A DNA stretch of 64,000 nucleotides from Diogma glabrata (GCA_963693315.1 OY856188.1:149251197-149315196), one strand, 5' to 3'; shown: positions 1 to 11,263, counted from the first letter of the stretch. The notes: generated by a model from the letters alone, not told the origin. Translations and numbers: made by a program.

Positions 1-19
1 TTATCGATTCTGCCGCTTT

Positions 20-345
20 TTCGTTCGGCAAGCTCCAAAAAATGCCGATTGCCTGCGATCTTGTAAATTTGCCACCACAACTTTTTTTTAAACTATGGGT
101 GGTGGAAATTTGTTTTAGAACACGGGGGTTAGCTTGTCCGACAAAAATGTGTCTACTATTGTCGAGTCCGACAACTGACATTTTGGTATGTTTGGGTTGT
201 CGAACTAGACAATAGCAGACAAATGTTTGTCGGACAAGGTTACCCTCGTGTTTTAAAACAAATTTCCAACCCCCATAGTTAAAAAAAATTACAAGATCCC
301 GGCCAATCGGCATTTTTCGGAGCTTTCCAATCGAAATATCGGCCG
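20..345. repeat. Foldback-type inverted repeat
   Basis: The left arm (about 29-178) and right arm (about 197-335) are imperfect reverse complements around a centre near position 188. Matching blocks include AATGCCGATTG/CAATCGGCATT, AACTATGGG/CCCATAGTT, AATTTGTTTTA/TAAAACAAATT and TTGTCCGACAAA/TTTGTCGGACAA. There is no coding potential. It is most likely a palindromic MITE or foldback element. No target duplication was identified and the left end may run off the window. Confidence 0.75.
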
Positions 346-600
346 AATCAAAGAAAATCAAGGACAAGCACCTTACGAAGTATAAAATATGTGGTAATCA
401 TCAAATGAAATCGACGTGGGTCCAGGGACTATAGATTTTATGAATTATGATCAAAAAAATTTCGTAAATCATAGTTTGATAAAATAAGTTTCAGCAAAAA
501 CCATTTCAGCTAATCAGTATGAATGGTAAATGTTTTTTAAGTAATTATTGTCTGGAAAAATAAAAATTAACCAAAAGTTACGAGTACCAAACGACCCGCT
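346..600. other. AT-rich spacer, nothing recognised
   Basis: No coding similarity, inverted repeat or RNA gene was seen between the foldback repeat and the LINE relic that follows. Confidence 0.5.
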
Positions 601-1320
601 AGTGGGTAGTTCATGGAGCAAAGATAAAAACATAATCATTACAACATACAAAGCAGTAGGAGGACCTATTTTAAATTACGCTGCACCAATATGAACACCT
701 TAAGTCGCTGACACACTGGAATAAATTACAAATAACACAAAACCCAGCACAGCAACCATTGTCATTTGATGGCTCACCAAAATCATCTGCGCGAGGAATG
801 TAAAATATTGGCGGTCCGTCAACATAATCAAATGTTTCCCAAACAATATCTATGGGCCTGTCATAAAGAGCAACATCCCTGCAATGACACCTTATCCACG
901 AATACACCACCTAGAGACAATAAGGAGGACATGCGAAACACTTCTTAAATTTTGTCAGAAACAACCAAGTCACCGATAATACTGACGAGCTTACGTATAA
1001 AATGGACTTAAAAATAATTCACCAAAGTTGTTGAGGATACAATAAGGAACTATGCCTCAAATCGAATTCTCCATAGCAAACCATCACAGGTTCATAGCAA
1101 ACCATCACTCCATAGTAAACCATCACCGTGCAGCACCAGATCCATTCTAGTGCAGTTAAGATTCGGTTAGTCACGTATCTTAAATAACTACATAAATAAA
1201 ATTGACCAGAAAATTGTTGAAAATTGTCCCCTGTGTGAGGCCACGGCACATGATGCAGACCACCTTTTCAATTGTCCAGAAAAACCAACCCACCTGACGA
1301 AGGGAGATTTGTAGTACCGT
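600..1320 (+). pseudogene. I/Jockey-group LINE, C-terminal relic
   Basis: The plus strand reads through the region after the RT domain of a non-LTR retrotransposon, with frameshifts. Near 610-690 there is a stretch like TYKAVGGPILNYAAPI, then a piece with KILAVRQHNQMFPKQ at 795-850 and a proline-rich TNTPPRDNKEDM near 900-930. The terminal zinc-knuckle-like segment at 1225-1310 has CPLCEATAHDADHLFNC followed by KPTHLT. This order (thumb, linker, terminal Cys/His cluster) is typical of insect LINE proteins that end in CxxC...H...C. Stops and frame changes (for example a TAG near 1163) show it is dead. The complementary-strand reading frames here are shadows. Confidence 0.7.
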
Positions 1321-1740
1321 CCAAAAGCAGTAGCAGTGTTCCTGAATCTGGACATGGAGTCGGAGAAGTAGCACCGCTACAACAATTACGGTACCAAACG
1401 ACACATGAATACGTTTTAAAACCTATATCTCACAACAACATAAGATCTGTGATGTTGACGAACGATTTCCTTATATTTTTGTAGATTGAAGCCACAAATC
1501 ACAAGACCATTTATGCCGACAAATCATTATATTTAGAAATAACTCTGACGACTGACGAGTAAGGTTCTCTCCAATCTGTCAGTATAACTGCGAGGGATTT
1601 CGATATTTTGTTTCTAACCAAATGGAGAAAAAACGGGGTAAGAATAAGGTTGAGCCATGATGTATTAAATTTCATTTCAATGTTAGTATGTATATAAAAT
1701 ATTTATAAAAAACAACTAGGCCAACAAGAGTGGTACGGTG
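1321..1740. other. Spacer, possible LINE 3' UTR
   Basis: This stretch follows the LINE relic and may hold its 3' UTR. There is no clear poly-A end, coding frame or inverted repeat. Confidence 0.35.
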
Positions 1741-1749
1741 TTGTATGTT

Positions 1750-1965
1750 GTATGGCATTTTAATCACCAATCATTCGTATAGCATGCGTTTGAAAAGATT
1801 CCAATCGGGCCAATGTGGCATCAGAAGAAGTGTAGAATAATCCTGGGCGCTTATCCACTGCTTCTGCTTTAGGCATTAACAGTCTCACAATACCTTTAAT
1901 TCCAACCTGCCATTTAAAAATAAAATCCATAACTGTCTTGGAACTTTTACTAGAGTTAAACAATT
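1750..1965 (-). pseudogene. LINE RT C-terminal fragment
   Basis: The minus strand encodes a short open stretch ending in DATLARLESFQTHAIRMIGD. It matches the pattern (S)LxxLDSIQKRAxRIxGD found after the RT thumb in the CR1/Jockey-group LINEs elsewhere in this window (compare 6,660-6,730 and 31,740-31,800). Only about 200 bp is recognisable and the flanks are not assignable, so the clade is uncertain. Confidence 0.5.
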
Positions 1966-1979
1966 ATTAAGATAAGAAT

Positions 1980-2437
1980 TAAGGAATAGAATTATACTTA
2001 GTGAAAATTTCCAAAACCACCCGAAAAACTTTGTTTATATGTAGTAATATGTTAATATGGAAGAAAACAGTTTTTTCGAAAAAAAGGTATGGTTGATCGT
2101 ACTTCGTATCTCGTACATGATATCCCAAACAAATATTATAATTGTTTGATCGATTGATACTATCTCAAAAACTGGTCGATTAATTCGAATGAAATTTAGC
2201 TCAAGTCATGCAGAACTAAACTAAAAAATTCAAAATACATTTTTTATAAGTTAATGTAATTTTTAAATCAACTGTTGAAAAGTGAATTTTTCTGGAGTAT
2301 TAACCCATTGTTTAAAAAGAACTTCTCTATAAAGACGAAAATATTTAATTAATTACAAATTGTCGCTGCCATGATATTTGTACGTATACATACTTATACA
2401 AAGCCTTTAAAACAAAGCAAAAATGATAAAATAGCAA
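1980..2437. other. AT-rich spacer, nothing recognised
   Basis: No supported gene or repeat structure was seen. Confidence 0.5.
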
Positions 2438-2442
2438 ATAAT

Positions 2443-2685
2443 ACCGCATTTACAGCGACATAGCAAATTAGTAGATAGTATATTAATTTTTGGGAAAAGT
2501 ACACGGTGTAGAAATCAAAGATTTTTATTTGCAATGGTGTTCACAGCGTGAAGTATTAAATTAAAAGAAATTTGATTTTTAGTAAGGCTAGATATCAAAT
2601 TAGTTGCAAGATTTTAAAATAAAAAGTGTTTACAACACATATTTAAATTACATCTACTAATTTGCTATGCCGCTGTAAATGCGGT
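2443..2685. mobile_element. 243-bp MITE with long TIRs
   Basis: The termini are inverted repeats of about 34 bp: ACCGCATTTACAGCGACATA at the left and its near-complement TATGCCGCTGTAAATGCGGT at the right. They are flanked by a direct duplication ATAAT at 2438-2442 and 2686-2690. The interior is non-coding and AT-rich. A TA duplication with the TIR starting at CCGC is an equally good reading. It must have been mobilised by a transposase encoded elsewhere. The superfamily is undetermined. Confidence 0.75.
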
Positions 2686-2690
2686 ATAAT

Positions 2691-3400
2691 TTTCTATCTA
2701 TAATAATTTACAGTTACTTTGCATATACTTTACGTTACTTTACATCATATACAGTTACATATACTTTCATAAGTGAATGCGTTTTTACGTCTTGTAACGA
2801 AATATGCTCTTTTTATCAATTCCTTCATGATAACTTTTCTGTTAAGGTAGGCATCGTTTAAAATTCTCACAAAATTCCTTCAGCTAGAATCCAGAGCTTT
2901 AACCAAAACATATGAAAATATGCTGCTGCAAAATTTTGACAGTGTTCATATGGCACGCAAAAAGAGCTATCATTACAAGGATAATTTTCTCGACACACTT
3001 ATCTCCATTCACTTGCGACCGCTGGTGTAGGTTGATTATCTGATTACCTAAAACAAATTCAAAATTCATTAATTCCGTAACAATATTGTTTTTATTTGTT
3101 CCTCTTGAACATTTTTACTTCACCACAATTTTAAATTGTGTGAAGTAATGCAATCCATCGAGGAAAAAAATCTTACATACCCCAAATTTTGTTTTTTCTT
3201 TTGATTTGGACCATCCTCTATCTCAATAGCCAATAAAACTTTTGGTGTACGTCTGTGTGTGGGTGGATGGGTGCGTGACACTCCTGAATGGGATCTTAAC
3301 GAAACTTTGGCAAATGATGTAGGTTCACTTGAAAATGGAAGATCTAGATTCATTTCAATTTTGGACAAAATGGCTGGGGGGTTTCCCGAAGTTTAAATTT
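2691..3400. other. Spacer with no assignable gene
   Basis: Short open frames are present, but none has a recognisable motif and base composition is that of the background. The stretch around 3235-3300 is GT-rich (gtctgtgtgtgggtgg) and contains no conserved protein signature. Confidence 0.4.
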
Positions 3401-3419
3401 TCAATAACTTCTAATCCAG

Positions 3420-3900
3420 TGACCTGAGCTATAGTGGGCTCTAGCCTGCTACTGCAAACCGTAAACCTGCTGTCATGTCTAGCGGGAACGGGAACCTTGG
3501 CTTAGCCGCTCGAGCCGCAGGAAGGCGCTCCCTTATTAGCACCCTCTGGTGGGTACACACTAGAGAGGACTCATGTAGGGTCAAACCATGAAAAGTACCA
3601 ACCTCTGGGCACCTGTCGCCCCCAGTTGTATATAGACTTCTAACAGGTTTAGACGCAGGCCTGTTGGTGACCTTTATTGCGTCTTAACTCGTGGGAACAA
3701 TATGGATAAATATGTTAGTAACCTTATAAACTTTTTAAAAATTTTGTTTTCACCTGTTTATTATTTCTTACATCCTATCATGAAATATTGGCCTATGTCA
3801 TATTTTATTATATGATAGGATTTATTCATTATTGTTTAGTTACCCATTTTTAAAACAAATTATATTTTGATCAAACGACTATTACATTTGATAAAAAATT
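3420..3900 (+). other. LINE-B 5' leader with conserved hairpin
   Basis: This non-coding, comparatively GC-rich leader precedes the endonuclease frame. At 3773-3820 it has CCTATCA, then TATTGGCCTATGTCATATTT, then TGATAGG; the outer heptamers are perfectly complementary. The same block occurs in the S elements at about 37.08, 43.76 and 57.18 kb and as a relic at 18.25 kb. In this copy it lies just upstream of the first coding motif. The boundary at 3420 is approximate. Confidence 0.55.
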
Positions 3901-5640
3901 TAAAATACACATCCAAAATATTTGTGGATTGAATGCCAACCGTGACGCCGTGCAACATCATCTCGAGCACGACCAACCGCATATCCTTTTTCTTACAGAA
4001 ACACAAGTTTCTGAAAACTATCCTTATGACGTAACACTAAATCCTGAATATAGGGTTGAATCAGCTTTTAAACTTCATCAAGGTGTATGTGCATACATTC
4101 ATGAGAGTGTTGCATATAAACGCTTTTAAAATTATGAAGTACATGGTGATGGCTACAGCACAGTAGTATTAAAAGTTTGTCTAACTGAAATTTCTTTTTT
4201 CACAATAGCTCTATAACGGTCGCCAAACAAACATAATCCCAATTTTTTAATTTTTTGACTAATGTTGTCGACGAAATTAGAGCACAATTTCAAAATTGTG
4301 AGGTTATCGTTACCGGTGAGTTCAACATCCACAACAAATCGTGGTTAGAATTTTCCAAAATGACCGACGACGACGACAACAATGGAAGGCAGGCAGAAAT
4401 ATTTGCAGCATCGCACGACCTGACGCAGATTGTTAAAAGCCCAACGTAATGTAATGGCGGCTCTTCGTAATGGCGGTGATAAACGTTTTCTCTTAGACGT
4501 TTATCTCACATCTATGCCAGATATTACGAGTGTCGATGTCGATAAGGGTAGTATTGGAAATTCTGACCATTATCTAGTCACATCAATTATCAAAACTGAT
4601 TTGCTACAAACTAGAGTTCCCAAACCCCGTGAAATATTTCACTTTTCAAAAATGGACACCAATGGTCTCCGAAGTTTTTTTCAAGGTTTCCCTTTTGATC
4701 GTCATTGTTTTTCAATAATGAAACCCCAACAAAAATATTTGTTTTCGAAAGCAGCCAAATTGGCTCTTAGAAACAAACGTAGATTATTTAATATTTGGAT
4801 TCATAAAAAGAACTCTGTTAATCGATCCTAATATTTAAAGGCTAATAAAATATCAAACCAGATATTTTATTTTCGAAAACGAAAAAGAGATTGACAGAAC
4901 GAAAGCTTCAAAACTTTCGAGTATGTCAATTTCTGACAAAAGTTTTTACAGTGCCATTAATTCTTTGAATTCTGGTACTAAATCTTCTATCCCTCCTATC
5001 ATTGATGGTGACTCAATCATTACTGACGCTGCAAGGAAAGCTATACATTGTTCGCGGAACGCTTTGTTTCAAATTCAACAGTTTTAGAAACTCCTAAAGA
5101 AATACCCCGAATCCAGTCTTCAGGAGTTAAGATGAAACAATTACATTTCAAACCCAAAATTGCCGAAAAACTTTTAAGGGGGATAAACAACAACAAAGCC
5201 TCTGGTCTGGACAACATTCCTCCTGTTATTCTAAAAACATTTTCAAAAGAACTTTTCTTCAGAACTTTTCACCAACTCTCACCAAAATATTCTATAAATC
5301 CTACAAATCTGGTATTTTTCCATCCTGCTGGAAGTTGGTCAACGTCCAGCCTGTCCCAAAAAAAGGAACGAAATGTGATATTTCAAATTATAAACCAATA
5401 GCCTTACTCCCAGTCATGTCTGAAATATACGAGCACTATATTAATTCACACATATCAAAATTTTTGAAAGACAGCCATTTGATATCTGACAGCCAATACG
5501 GTTTTAGAAACAAAAGATCAACAACCGATCTATTGAACTATGTGGCACATCTTTGGAATAGCATACTTGAGAAAGGTGGTGAAACGTACGTGATCGCACT
5601 ACACATCTCAAAAGCATTAGATCGAATCTGACATGCCAAC
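3900..5640 (+). pseudogene. LINE-B endonuclease and RT, degenerate
   Basis: The apurinic-type endonuclease begins near 3900 with IHIQNICGLNANRDAVQHHL and PHILFLTETQVS (3950-4010). A degraded VTGEFNIHN (normally GDFN) follows near 4310. The next frame (4430-4830) covers the end of the nuclease, with NSDHYLVTSII near 4560. RT motifs follow: NNNKASGLDNIPPVILK (5185-5240), then PKKGTKCDISNYKPIALLP (5355-5415), then SQYGFRNKRSTTDLL (5495-5540), then an RT-A-like VIALHISKALDRI where FD would be expected (5590-5630). The segments lie in different frames with internal stops, so no functional protein can be made. Confidence 0.8.
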
Positions 5641-5963
5641 TTGATCAACAAGCTCGTTGCGATGTCGTTTTCATCCCGCAGTCATGAAGTTGATTCAAAA
5701 TTTTCTGTCTAACTGATACATCTCGGTATCTATAGATGGGTTTTCTTCTGAGTCTAAATTAATAACCGCTGATGTACCCCAAGGCTCAGTTTTATCTCCC
5801 ATTTTATTTTTAATTTATATCAATTTATATCGCTGCCATAAACGTGAATAAAGACCTAAAAAAAGTCGCCGATTGGGGTGACAATAATTTGGTCAATTTT
5901 AATTCCACCAAAACACAGCTATTGATTGTTTCCAGATCAAAGACCGAGTTTCCCAACGATATT

Positions 5964-6415
5964 GAAACGTGGGACTTTTCACGATTGGGATAGATGCCTA
6001 AGGCATCGATTTGTCCAAGGGATTTGTCCGCGGTCTTCACCAGGGAAAAATCTCTAATTACACTAATTTACTCTAACACTAACAATATCTTATCGAGTGT
6101 TTCTACTTAAATTCCTGCTAACAGGAAATGTAATAATTTTATCACAAAAAGAGACGAACTACAATACAAAAATTATATAAATTAAAATAATACAAAAAGG
6201 GCTTACATTAATTGTATGTTGAATGTTGTCTTCCAATATCAATCCCTCCAAAAATTCCTTTCCTTTTCCATGCAATCCATCTCTCAATATATCCGGCGTT
6301 ACATAATTTCCAATTATAGTACATACATTTCCTTTTTAAATTTGTTTTAGAGTTGATGTAGATTTTCTCATAAATGCTACCTGTTAAACATCACGTAATT
6401 TGGCGGGCATATACA
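5964..6415. mobile_element. 452-bp insertion inside LINE-B
   Basis: The LINE-B frame stops matching its relative at 32.0-32.1 kb after position 5963 and resumes after 6420. The inserted segment is flanked by ATATT at 5959-5963 and 6416-6420, which looks like a 5-bp target duplication. It has no coding potential. A solo LTR is possible, but the start is GA rather than TG, so the type remains open. In this AT-rich context the duplication could be chance. Confidence 0.5.
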
Positions 6416-6420
6416 ATATT

Positions 6421-6955
6421 TTAATTAATATGTGTTACACCAAATAGACGAATTTAAAAGCATTCGCTTATTGGGAGTCACAATATCCAATGACTTACTC
6501 TGAAACGATCATATAATGACCATGGCAAAGAGGGCGCCAAGAAAACTCGGCCTCCTCAATAGATGTAAAAAAATATGTTACTTCGCATCAATTACTCCAT
6601 ATTTATAAGTCCTATATTCGTCCCTGTATGGAGTATTGTTGTCAAGTAGGAGCGCTGCATCTGTTACTATCCTAGCTCCTTTGGACTCTATTCAAAAGCG
6701 TGCTTTACGAATTGTTGGTGATCGAAATTTAAGATTAAATCTTGATTCCCTACAACATCGTCGCACTGTTGCTAATCTCGTTGTTTTTTATAAATATCGT
6801 CACCAGCAGTGCTCGGATGAAAACAGGTCCATAATGCCTCAGACATATGTTTTTCCCCGTTTGACTCGTCAATCGGTTTGTGCAGGCAATCGGACTGTCG
6901 AGATTACTCATTGTCATAGTAATACAATGCAAAGCGATTTCTTTGTGTGTACATC
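6421..6955 (+). pseudogene. LINE-B post-RT C-terminal region
   Basis: After the 452-bp insertion the LINE continues with SIRLLGVTIS-like and NRCKKICYFASI-like sequence (6440-6600). It then has MEYCCQ near 6630 and LDSIQKRALRIVGDRNLR at 6680-6735, followed by LQHRRTVANLVVFYKYRHQ (6755-6805). The last coding residues abut the 8-bp duplication GTACAAAT at 6956-6963, where the hAT interrupts them. The sequence resumes at 11917 with the expected W/NALP-type codons. It is degenerate, with several frameshifts. Confidence 0.8.
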
Positions 6956-7109
6956 GTACAAATTAGTGATTGCAACCCGGGTTTCCGGTGTCCGAAAAAC
7001 CGGCTTTTTTTGGTATTTTACATCACCGAAAACCCGGGTTTTATTACCCTTAAAAACCGGTTTTATTATTAACAAAAAATGATGAAAACAAAACAATAAT
7101 ATAAATCAT

Positions 7110-7700
7110 ATGAGAAATTATAAATATATTGTGTGTTTGTCGGTTGGTCTGTCGAATTTGGTAGAATGTCGGGATACCTACATCATTGTTTCTGTATGTA
7201 TATGTGACTTCATGGATTATATTAAAAACCGACGACATATTAACAAGACAGAGTCATTTTTTTACGCGCAGATACCCCTAGATATAAAAGATTACCTGTT
7301 TTGGAACCTTCCGATCTAGGCGCCAAAGCTTTAACAATTGTGCCACTTGGTCGTTTATATTAGTGTTGGATTTGATTGTAGACACTTTTTTATTAATATT
7401 TTATTACATACGAATACGAACGAGTATATTGTTTTAAAATTAAATGCATATATATCACTCACACACAGGTGAAATAATTTAAAAAATAAACAAGTATTTT
7501 CATCAGTTCGTCATTCAATGATTAAAATTATCATTTCTTTTTCATTTATTACGTATTGCTGTATTGATTAACTAACTTAACTGTATTTATTAACAATTTT
7601 AACTAATTAACTATATTTTAGCTAATTAAATATCTTAACTGTAACAGTTAATTAACTGTATTTATTAACTATTGCTGTTCTGTTACCAATGAAATTGGGA
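7110..7700 (+). other. Non-coding left part of the hAT
   Basis: This segment holds AT-rich sequence with loose TTAACTGTATTTATTAAC and AACTAATTAACTAT repeats at 7560-7680. A 69-codon open frame at 7110-7319 has no recognisable motif. It probably corresponds to deleted or decayed upstream transposase sequence. Confidence 0.45.
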
Positions 7701-7858
7701 GTTGAGTCACTTTGCCGGCAAGATGTCTTCTGACTGCCGACGCGACTTTAACTCTTCAACTTTATGCTGTCACATTTGGACAAATATAGTGGCCAACTGG
7801 CAATTGATATGAAAATGGAGCTAATATGCCGCATTAAAGAGAGGCGAACTGATTTATC
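7700..7858 (+). pseudogene. hAT transposase, internal fragment
   Basis: An open stretch on the plus strand reads FNFMLSHLDKYSGQLAIDMK, then MELICRIKERRTDL, before the RTE target site. Its sense continues after the RTE at 11297 (SLLHYLHN), so the RTE landed inside the transposase gene. Upstream codons cannot be followed because of stops. It corresponds to the region just before the dimerisation domain in hAT transposases. Confidence 0.7.
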
Positions 7859-8014
7859 GGGTAGTGAAATCCGAAATTCTACGTCCACGCCGTGCTACCT
7901 GGGTAATGCTAACAGAATTAGGTTGGTGTAGTTGAGAGGGGCAGAGTAAATACTGCTTATACTCAATGATTCTGCACCATGGCGAGTCATTGGCGCCACA
8001 AAACCAATGCAACT

Positions 8015-8176
8015 CAAGCGTCTGTTCTCCATGTTAGGGGCGGCTTGGAGCGGGCGTCTGTCTTGGATCAAGCGGCTCGCTATATAAACGTGTAGCAAGC
8101 GTCTGTTCTCCATGTTAGGGGCGGTTTGTAGCGGGCGTCTGTCTTGGATCAAGCGGCTCGCTATATAAACATGTAA
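8015..8176 (+). promoter_or_regulatory. Tandem 81-bp 5'-leader monomers of the RTE
   Basis: Two adjacent copies (8015-8095 and 8096-8176) share CAAGCGTCTGTTCTCCATG, GGGCGTCTGTCTTGGATCAA and GCTATATAAAC, with only a few differences. Each holds a TATATAA box. Tandem leader monomers with promoter activity are known from L1-type and other LINEs. Promoter function here is inference. Confidence 0.6.
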
Positions 8177-8278
8177 AAAGGTTGTTTCTGGTGACCTAAA
8201 GATGCAGAACGAACCCATTCACGAAAATTTGGGTTGGGCAAAGGGCTAACACCCCATTTCCGTAAAAAACTACTTGTC

Positions 8279-11263
8279 ATGAATTCTGTACACAGGCCTC
8301 GGATTATCTCGGATTCACTATTAGAACGACCTCGGAAACTGTACCCGGACTACGATTTAAAAATGGGAACCTGGAACGTGCTAAGCCTTAGAAGACCAGG
8401 AGATCTACTGAAACTTACAAACCAAATCAATAGCTATACACTGGATATAGTGGCGTTACAAGAACTAAGATGGCCAGGGAGTGGAATCCACGAAACAGCC
8501 AAAGGATACACTCTCTACTATTGCGGTCATGAAAACGGAGGAGAATTTGGAGTTGGCTTTCTCACACATCGTCGCGTGAATCAACATGTTATCGACTTTC
8601 GCCCAATTAATATGCGGATATGCACAATGAGAATCCGCACGCAAAAATTTAATGTAACGATCATCAATGTTCATGCACCTACTGAAGACAAAGCAGATGA
8701 CATTAAAGACCTGTTCTTCCTAGAACTCGAAGAAGTCATCAATAACATCCCGCGGCACGATATAAAAATCGTGGTAGGTGACTTCAATGCGCAAATTGGT
8801 AGAAGTGCAGAACTTAAAACACATGTCGGCCCTAACAGCTTGCATCATGCTAGTAACAATAACGGCTTTCGCACAGCTGAACTGGCTATGATGTATGATC
8901 TAGTAATATCTAGCACTTTCTTTCCTCATAAGAGAATCCACAAAGCAACGTGGAAATCAAATGATGGAAGAACTGAAAATCAAATCGATCACGTCATGAT
9001 TTCTAAGAGACACTCTACAAGTGTAACTGACGTTCGATCATACAGAGGTGCTGATATGGACACCGATCATATGCTTGTCATCTTTAAGTATAAGTGCAAA
9101 TTATCATCTACATTTAATAGGCAAGCAAAAAAGACCGTGCGCTGGAATGTCGAAGCATTTAAACACCTGGAAACACTGAATAGATATCAGGAAATTGTAA
9201 CGCAAAACATAGAAGAGCATGACATCCCATCTGAGATGCCATTAAACATACAAGAAGAATGGCAAACGCTTCAATCAACCATCATATCCGCAGCACAAAC
9301 TACAATCGGAAAACGACCACCGAAATCACGTAACGAATGGTTTGATGACGAGTGCCGCGAAAGCATTGAGCACAAACAAAAACTGCGAGAAAAATGGTTA
9401 ACAAGAAACACCCGAAGCTCCCAAACTGATTATCTATGCGCCAGAAAAGCCTCAGCAAAACTCCTACGGAAAAAGAAACGCGAACACATGAAGAGCTGTA
9501 TCGAAAACATCAACCAACATGCGGCTAATGGAAATTCGAAAGAGTGTTTTGCCAATGCGCGGAATCTGACCAAAGATTTCCACCCAAGATCTACAGCCAT
9601 CAAAAATGGAAACAACGAGCTTACAACAAGTGAACGTGATGTGCTGGAAGTATGGCGATCCCACTTTCAAGACCTACTGAATAGGACGAACGAAGTTCAT
9701 CCTATTCGAGCAATTGCTCCGTCAAGTGAGGAGATTTTTGTCCCTTACCCAACAATAGAAGAAGTGGAAGCTGCCATCAAAAAATTAAAAAATGGCAAAT
9801 CACCAGGTATCGATGGAATCCCTGCAGAACTACTTAAGAATGGAGGAGCAGCTCTGGTCTCACCAATATATGATCTGATTCTTGCAATCTGGGACCAAGA
9901 AGAACTACCTGCTGAATGGAAAACAGCTCTCATTGTTCCGCTACATAAAAAAGGTGACCGCCTAAAGTGTGCAAATTATCGTGGAATCGCACTGTTGAAC
10001 ACTGCATATAAAATACTAGCTAATGTCGTACTCGCTCGGCTCATCCCGTTTGCCGAATCTATCATCGGCGACTATCAGTGTGGTTTTCGTCCCAACCGTT
10101 CAACCACAGATCAATGTTTTACCTTAAGGATGATTCTGGAAAAATGTTGGGAGTACAACATCAGCATTCACCAGCTCTACGTTGATTTCAAGCAAGCATA
10201 TGATAGCATCATCCGCGACAACCTCTGGTCTGCACTCATATGCCTTGGTATTCCAGAGAAACTTGTTTCTCTGTGCAAACTCACAACATCGGGATCAAAC
10301 TGTAGAATAGTAATCGAAGGGTCAGTTTCTGACTCTTTTGATATAACATCAGGTGTTCGACAAGGTGATGCACTCGCACCCGTACTATTTAATTTGGCGC
10401 TTGAGTACGCGATAAGAAAAAGCCGCATTGAGACACAAAACTGTATATTTAACAAATCTAGTCAAATTCTTGGCTATGCAGATGATATTGTGCTTCTCGG
10501 ACGTAGAACAAGCGATATCAAGGATAGTCTCTCTCGGCTTGAAAGAAATGCTAAACGACTTGGATTATGCATTAACACCGGCAAGACTAAACTATTAACA
10601 ACATCCAGGAATAAACCTCCCGGCAATCTGAATACTGGCGACTATGAAGTGGAACGTGTGGAAAACTTCAAATACCTCGGGTCTGTAATAACATCGTCAA
10701 ATGACATGCAGGCAGATATTAAAGCTCGTGTCTCAGCCGCATACAGAGTTTTCTACGCATATTCAAAACTTTTGCGATCTAAACATCTTTCGCAGTCGTG
10801 CAAACTCACACTTTACAAAGCATTAATTCGACCTGTGCTTACCTTTGGAAGCGAAAGCTGGACACTGACTTCCTCCGATTGTAGAATTTTATCAACATTC
10901 GAGAGGAAAGTCATACGAACAATTTATGGTCCATGTAAAGTTGCTGAAAATCAGTATAGAATCCGAATGAATCATGAAATCAGACAGCTTCTTGGAGGCT
11001 GCGATGTAATCGGATTCATTAAATCTAACCGGATTAGATGGTTTGGTCATGTAGAAAGGGCACCATTAGATAGAATGATTAAAAAAGCGTCCCAACAACA
11101 ACCAGCTGGTGTTCGTCGAAGAGGAAGACCTAGACAACGCTGGCGTGATGACATCATCCAAGACCTTCGTGATATAGGATGTCGAAACTGGGGTCAACTG
11201 GTCATGGAACGAGACGATTGGAAGCTGATTGCACAGACGGCAAAATCCCTCCATGGGATGTAA
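8279..11263 (+). CDS. RTE-clade endonuclease-reverse transcriptase
   Basis: The polyprotein nicks genomic DNA and reverse transcribes the element RNA at the nick. It is 994 residues from the first ATG; the frame is open from 8195, so a slightly earlier non-ATG start is possible. The N-terminal endonuclease has MGTWNVLSLRRPG, LQELRWPGSG, VVGDFNAQIG (GDFN at residues 167-170), NQIDHVMI and DTDHMLV. The RT has VPLHKKGDRLKCANYRGIAL, CGFRPNRSTTDQ, LYVDFKQAYDSI (motif A), SGVRQGDALAPVLF (motif B) and YADD at residues 733-736 (motif C). The C-terminus carries RIRWFGHVER, then RRRGRPRQRWRDD, then RNWGQL, a signature of RTE proteins. No stop or frameshift is visible and all key motifs are present, so the copy may be competent. 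Length suits the family (about 1,000 residues). Transcription and activity cannot be judged here. Confidence 0.93.
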   Translation: MNSVHRPRIISDSLLERPRKLYPDYDLKMGTWNVLSLRRPGDLLKLTNQINSYTLDIVALQELRWPGSGIHETAKGYTLYYCGHENGGEFGVGFLTHRRVNQHVIDFRPINMRICTMRIRTQKFNVTIINVHAPTEDKADDIKDLFFLELEEVINNIPRHDIKIVVGDFNAQIGRSAELKTHVGPNSLHHASNNNGFRTAELAMMYDLVISSTFFPHKRIHKATWKSNDGRTENQIDHVMISKRHSTSVTDVRSYRGADMDTDHMLVIFKYKCKLSSTFNRQAKKTVRWNVEAFKHLETLNRYQEIVTQNIEEHDIPSEMPLNIQEEWQTLQSTIISAAQTTIGKRPPKSRNEWFDDECRESIEHKQKLREKWLTRNTRSSQTDYLCARKASAKLLRKKKREHMKSCIENINQHAANGNSKECFANARNLTKDFHPRSTAIKNGNNELTTSERDVLEVWRSHFQDLLNRTNEVHPIRAIAPSSEEIFVPYPTIEEVEAAIKKLKNGKSPGIDGIPAELLKNGGAALVSPIYDLILAIWDQEELPAEWKTALIVPLHKKGDRLKCANYRGIALLNTAYKILANVVLARLIPFAESIIGDYQCGFRPNRSTTDQCFTLRMILEKCWEYNISIHQLYVDFKQAYDSIIRDNLWSALICLGIPEKLVSLCKLTTSGSNCRIVIEGSVSDSFDITSGVRQGDALAPVLFNLALEYAIRKSRIETQNCIFNKSSQILGYADDIVLLGRRTSDIKDSLSRLERNAKRLGLCINTGKTKLLTTSRNKPPGNLNTGDYEVERVENFKYLGSVITSSNDMQADIKARVSAAYRVFYAYSKLLRSKHLSQSCKLTLYKALIRPVLTFGSESWTLTSSDCRILSTFERKVIRTIYGPCKVAENQYRIRMNHEIRQLLGGCDVIGFIKSNRIRWFGHVERAPLDRMIKKASQQQPAGVRRRGRPRQRWRDDIIQDLRDIGCRNWGQLVMERDDWKLIAQTAKSLHGM

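Noticed and set aside
8465..11254. Minus-strand frames opposite the RTE ORF
   Set aside because: Antisense shadows of the intact RTE protein.
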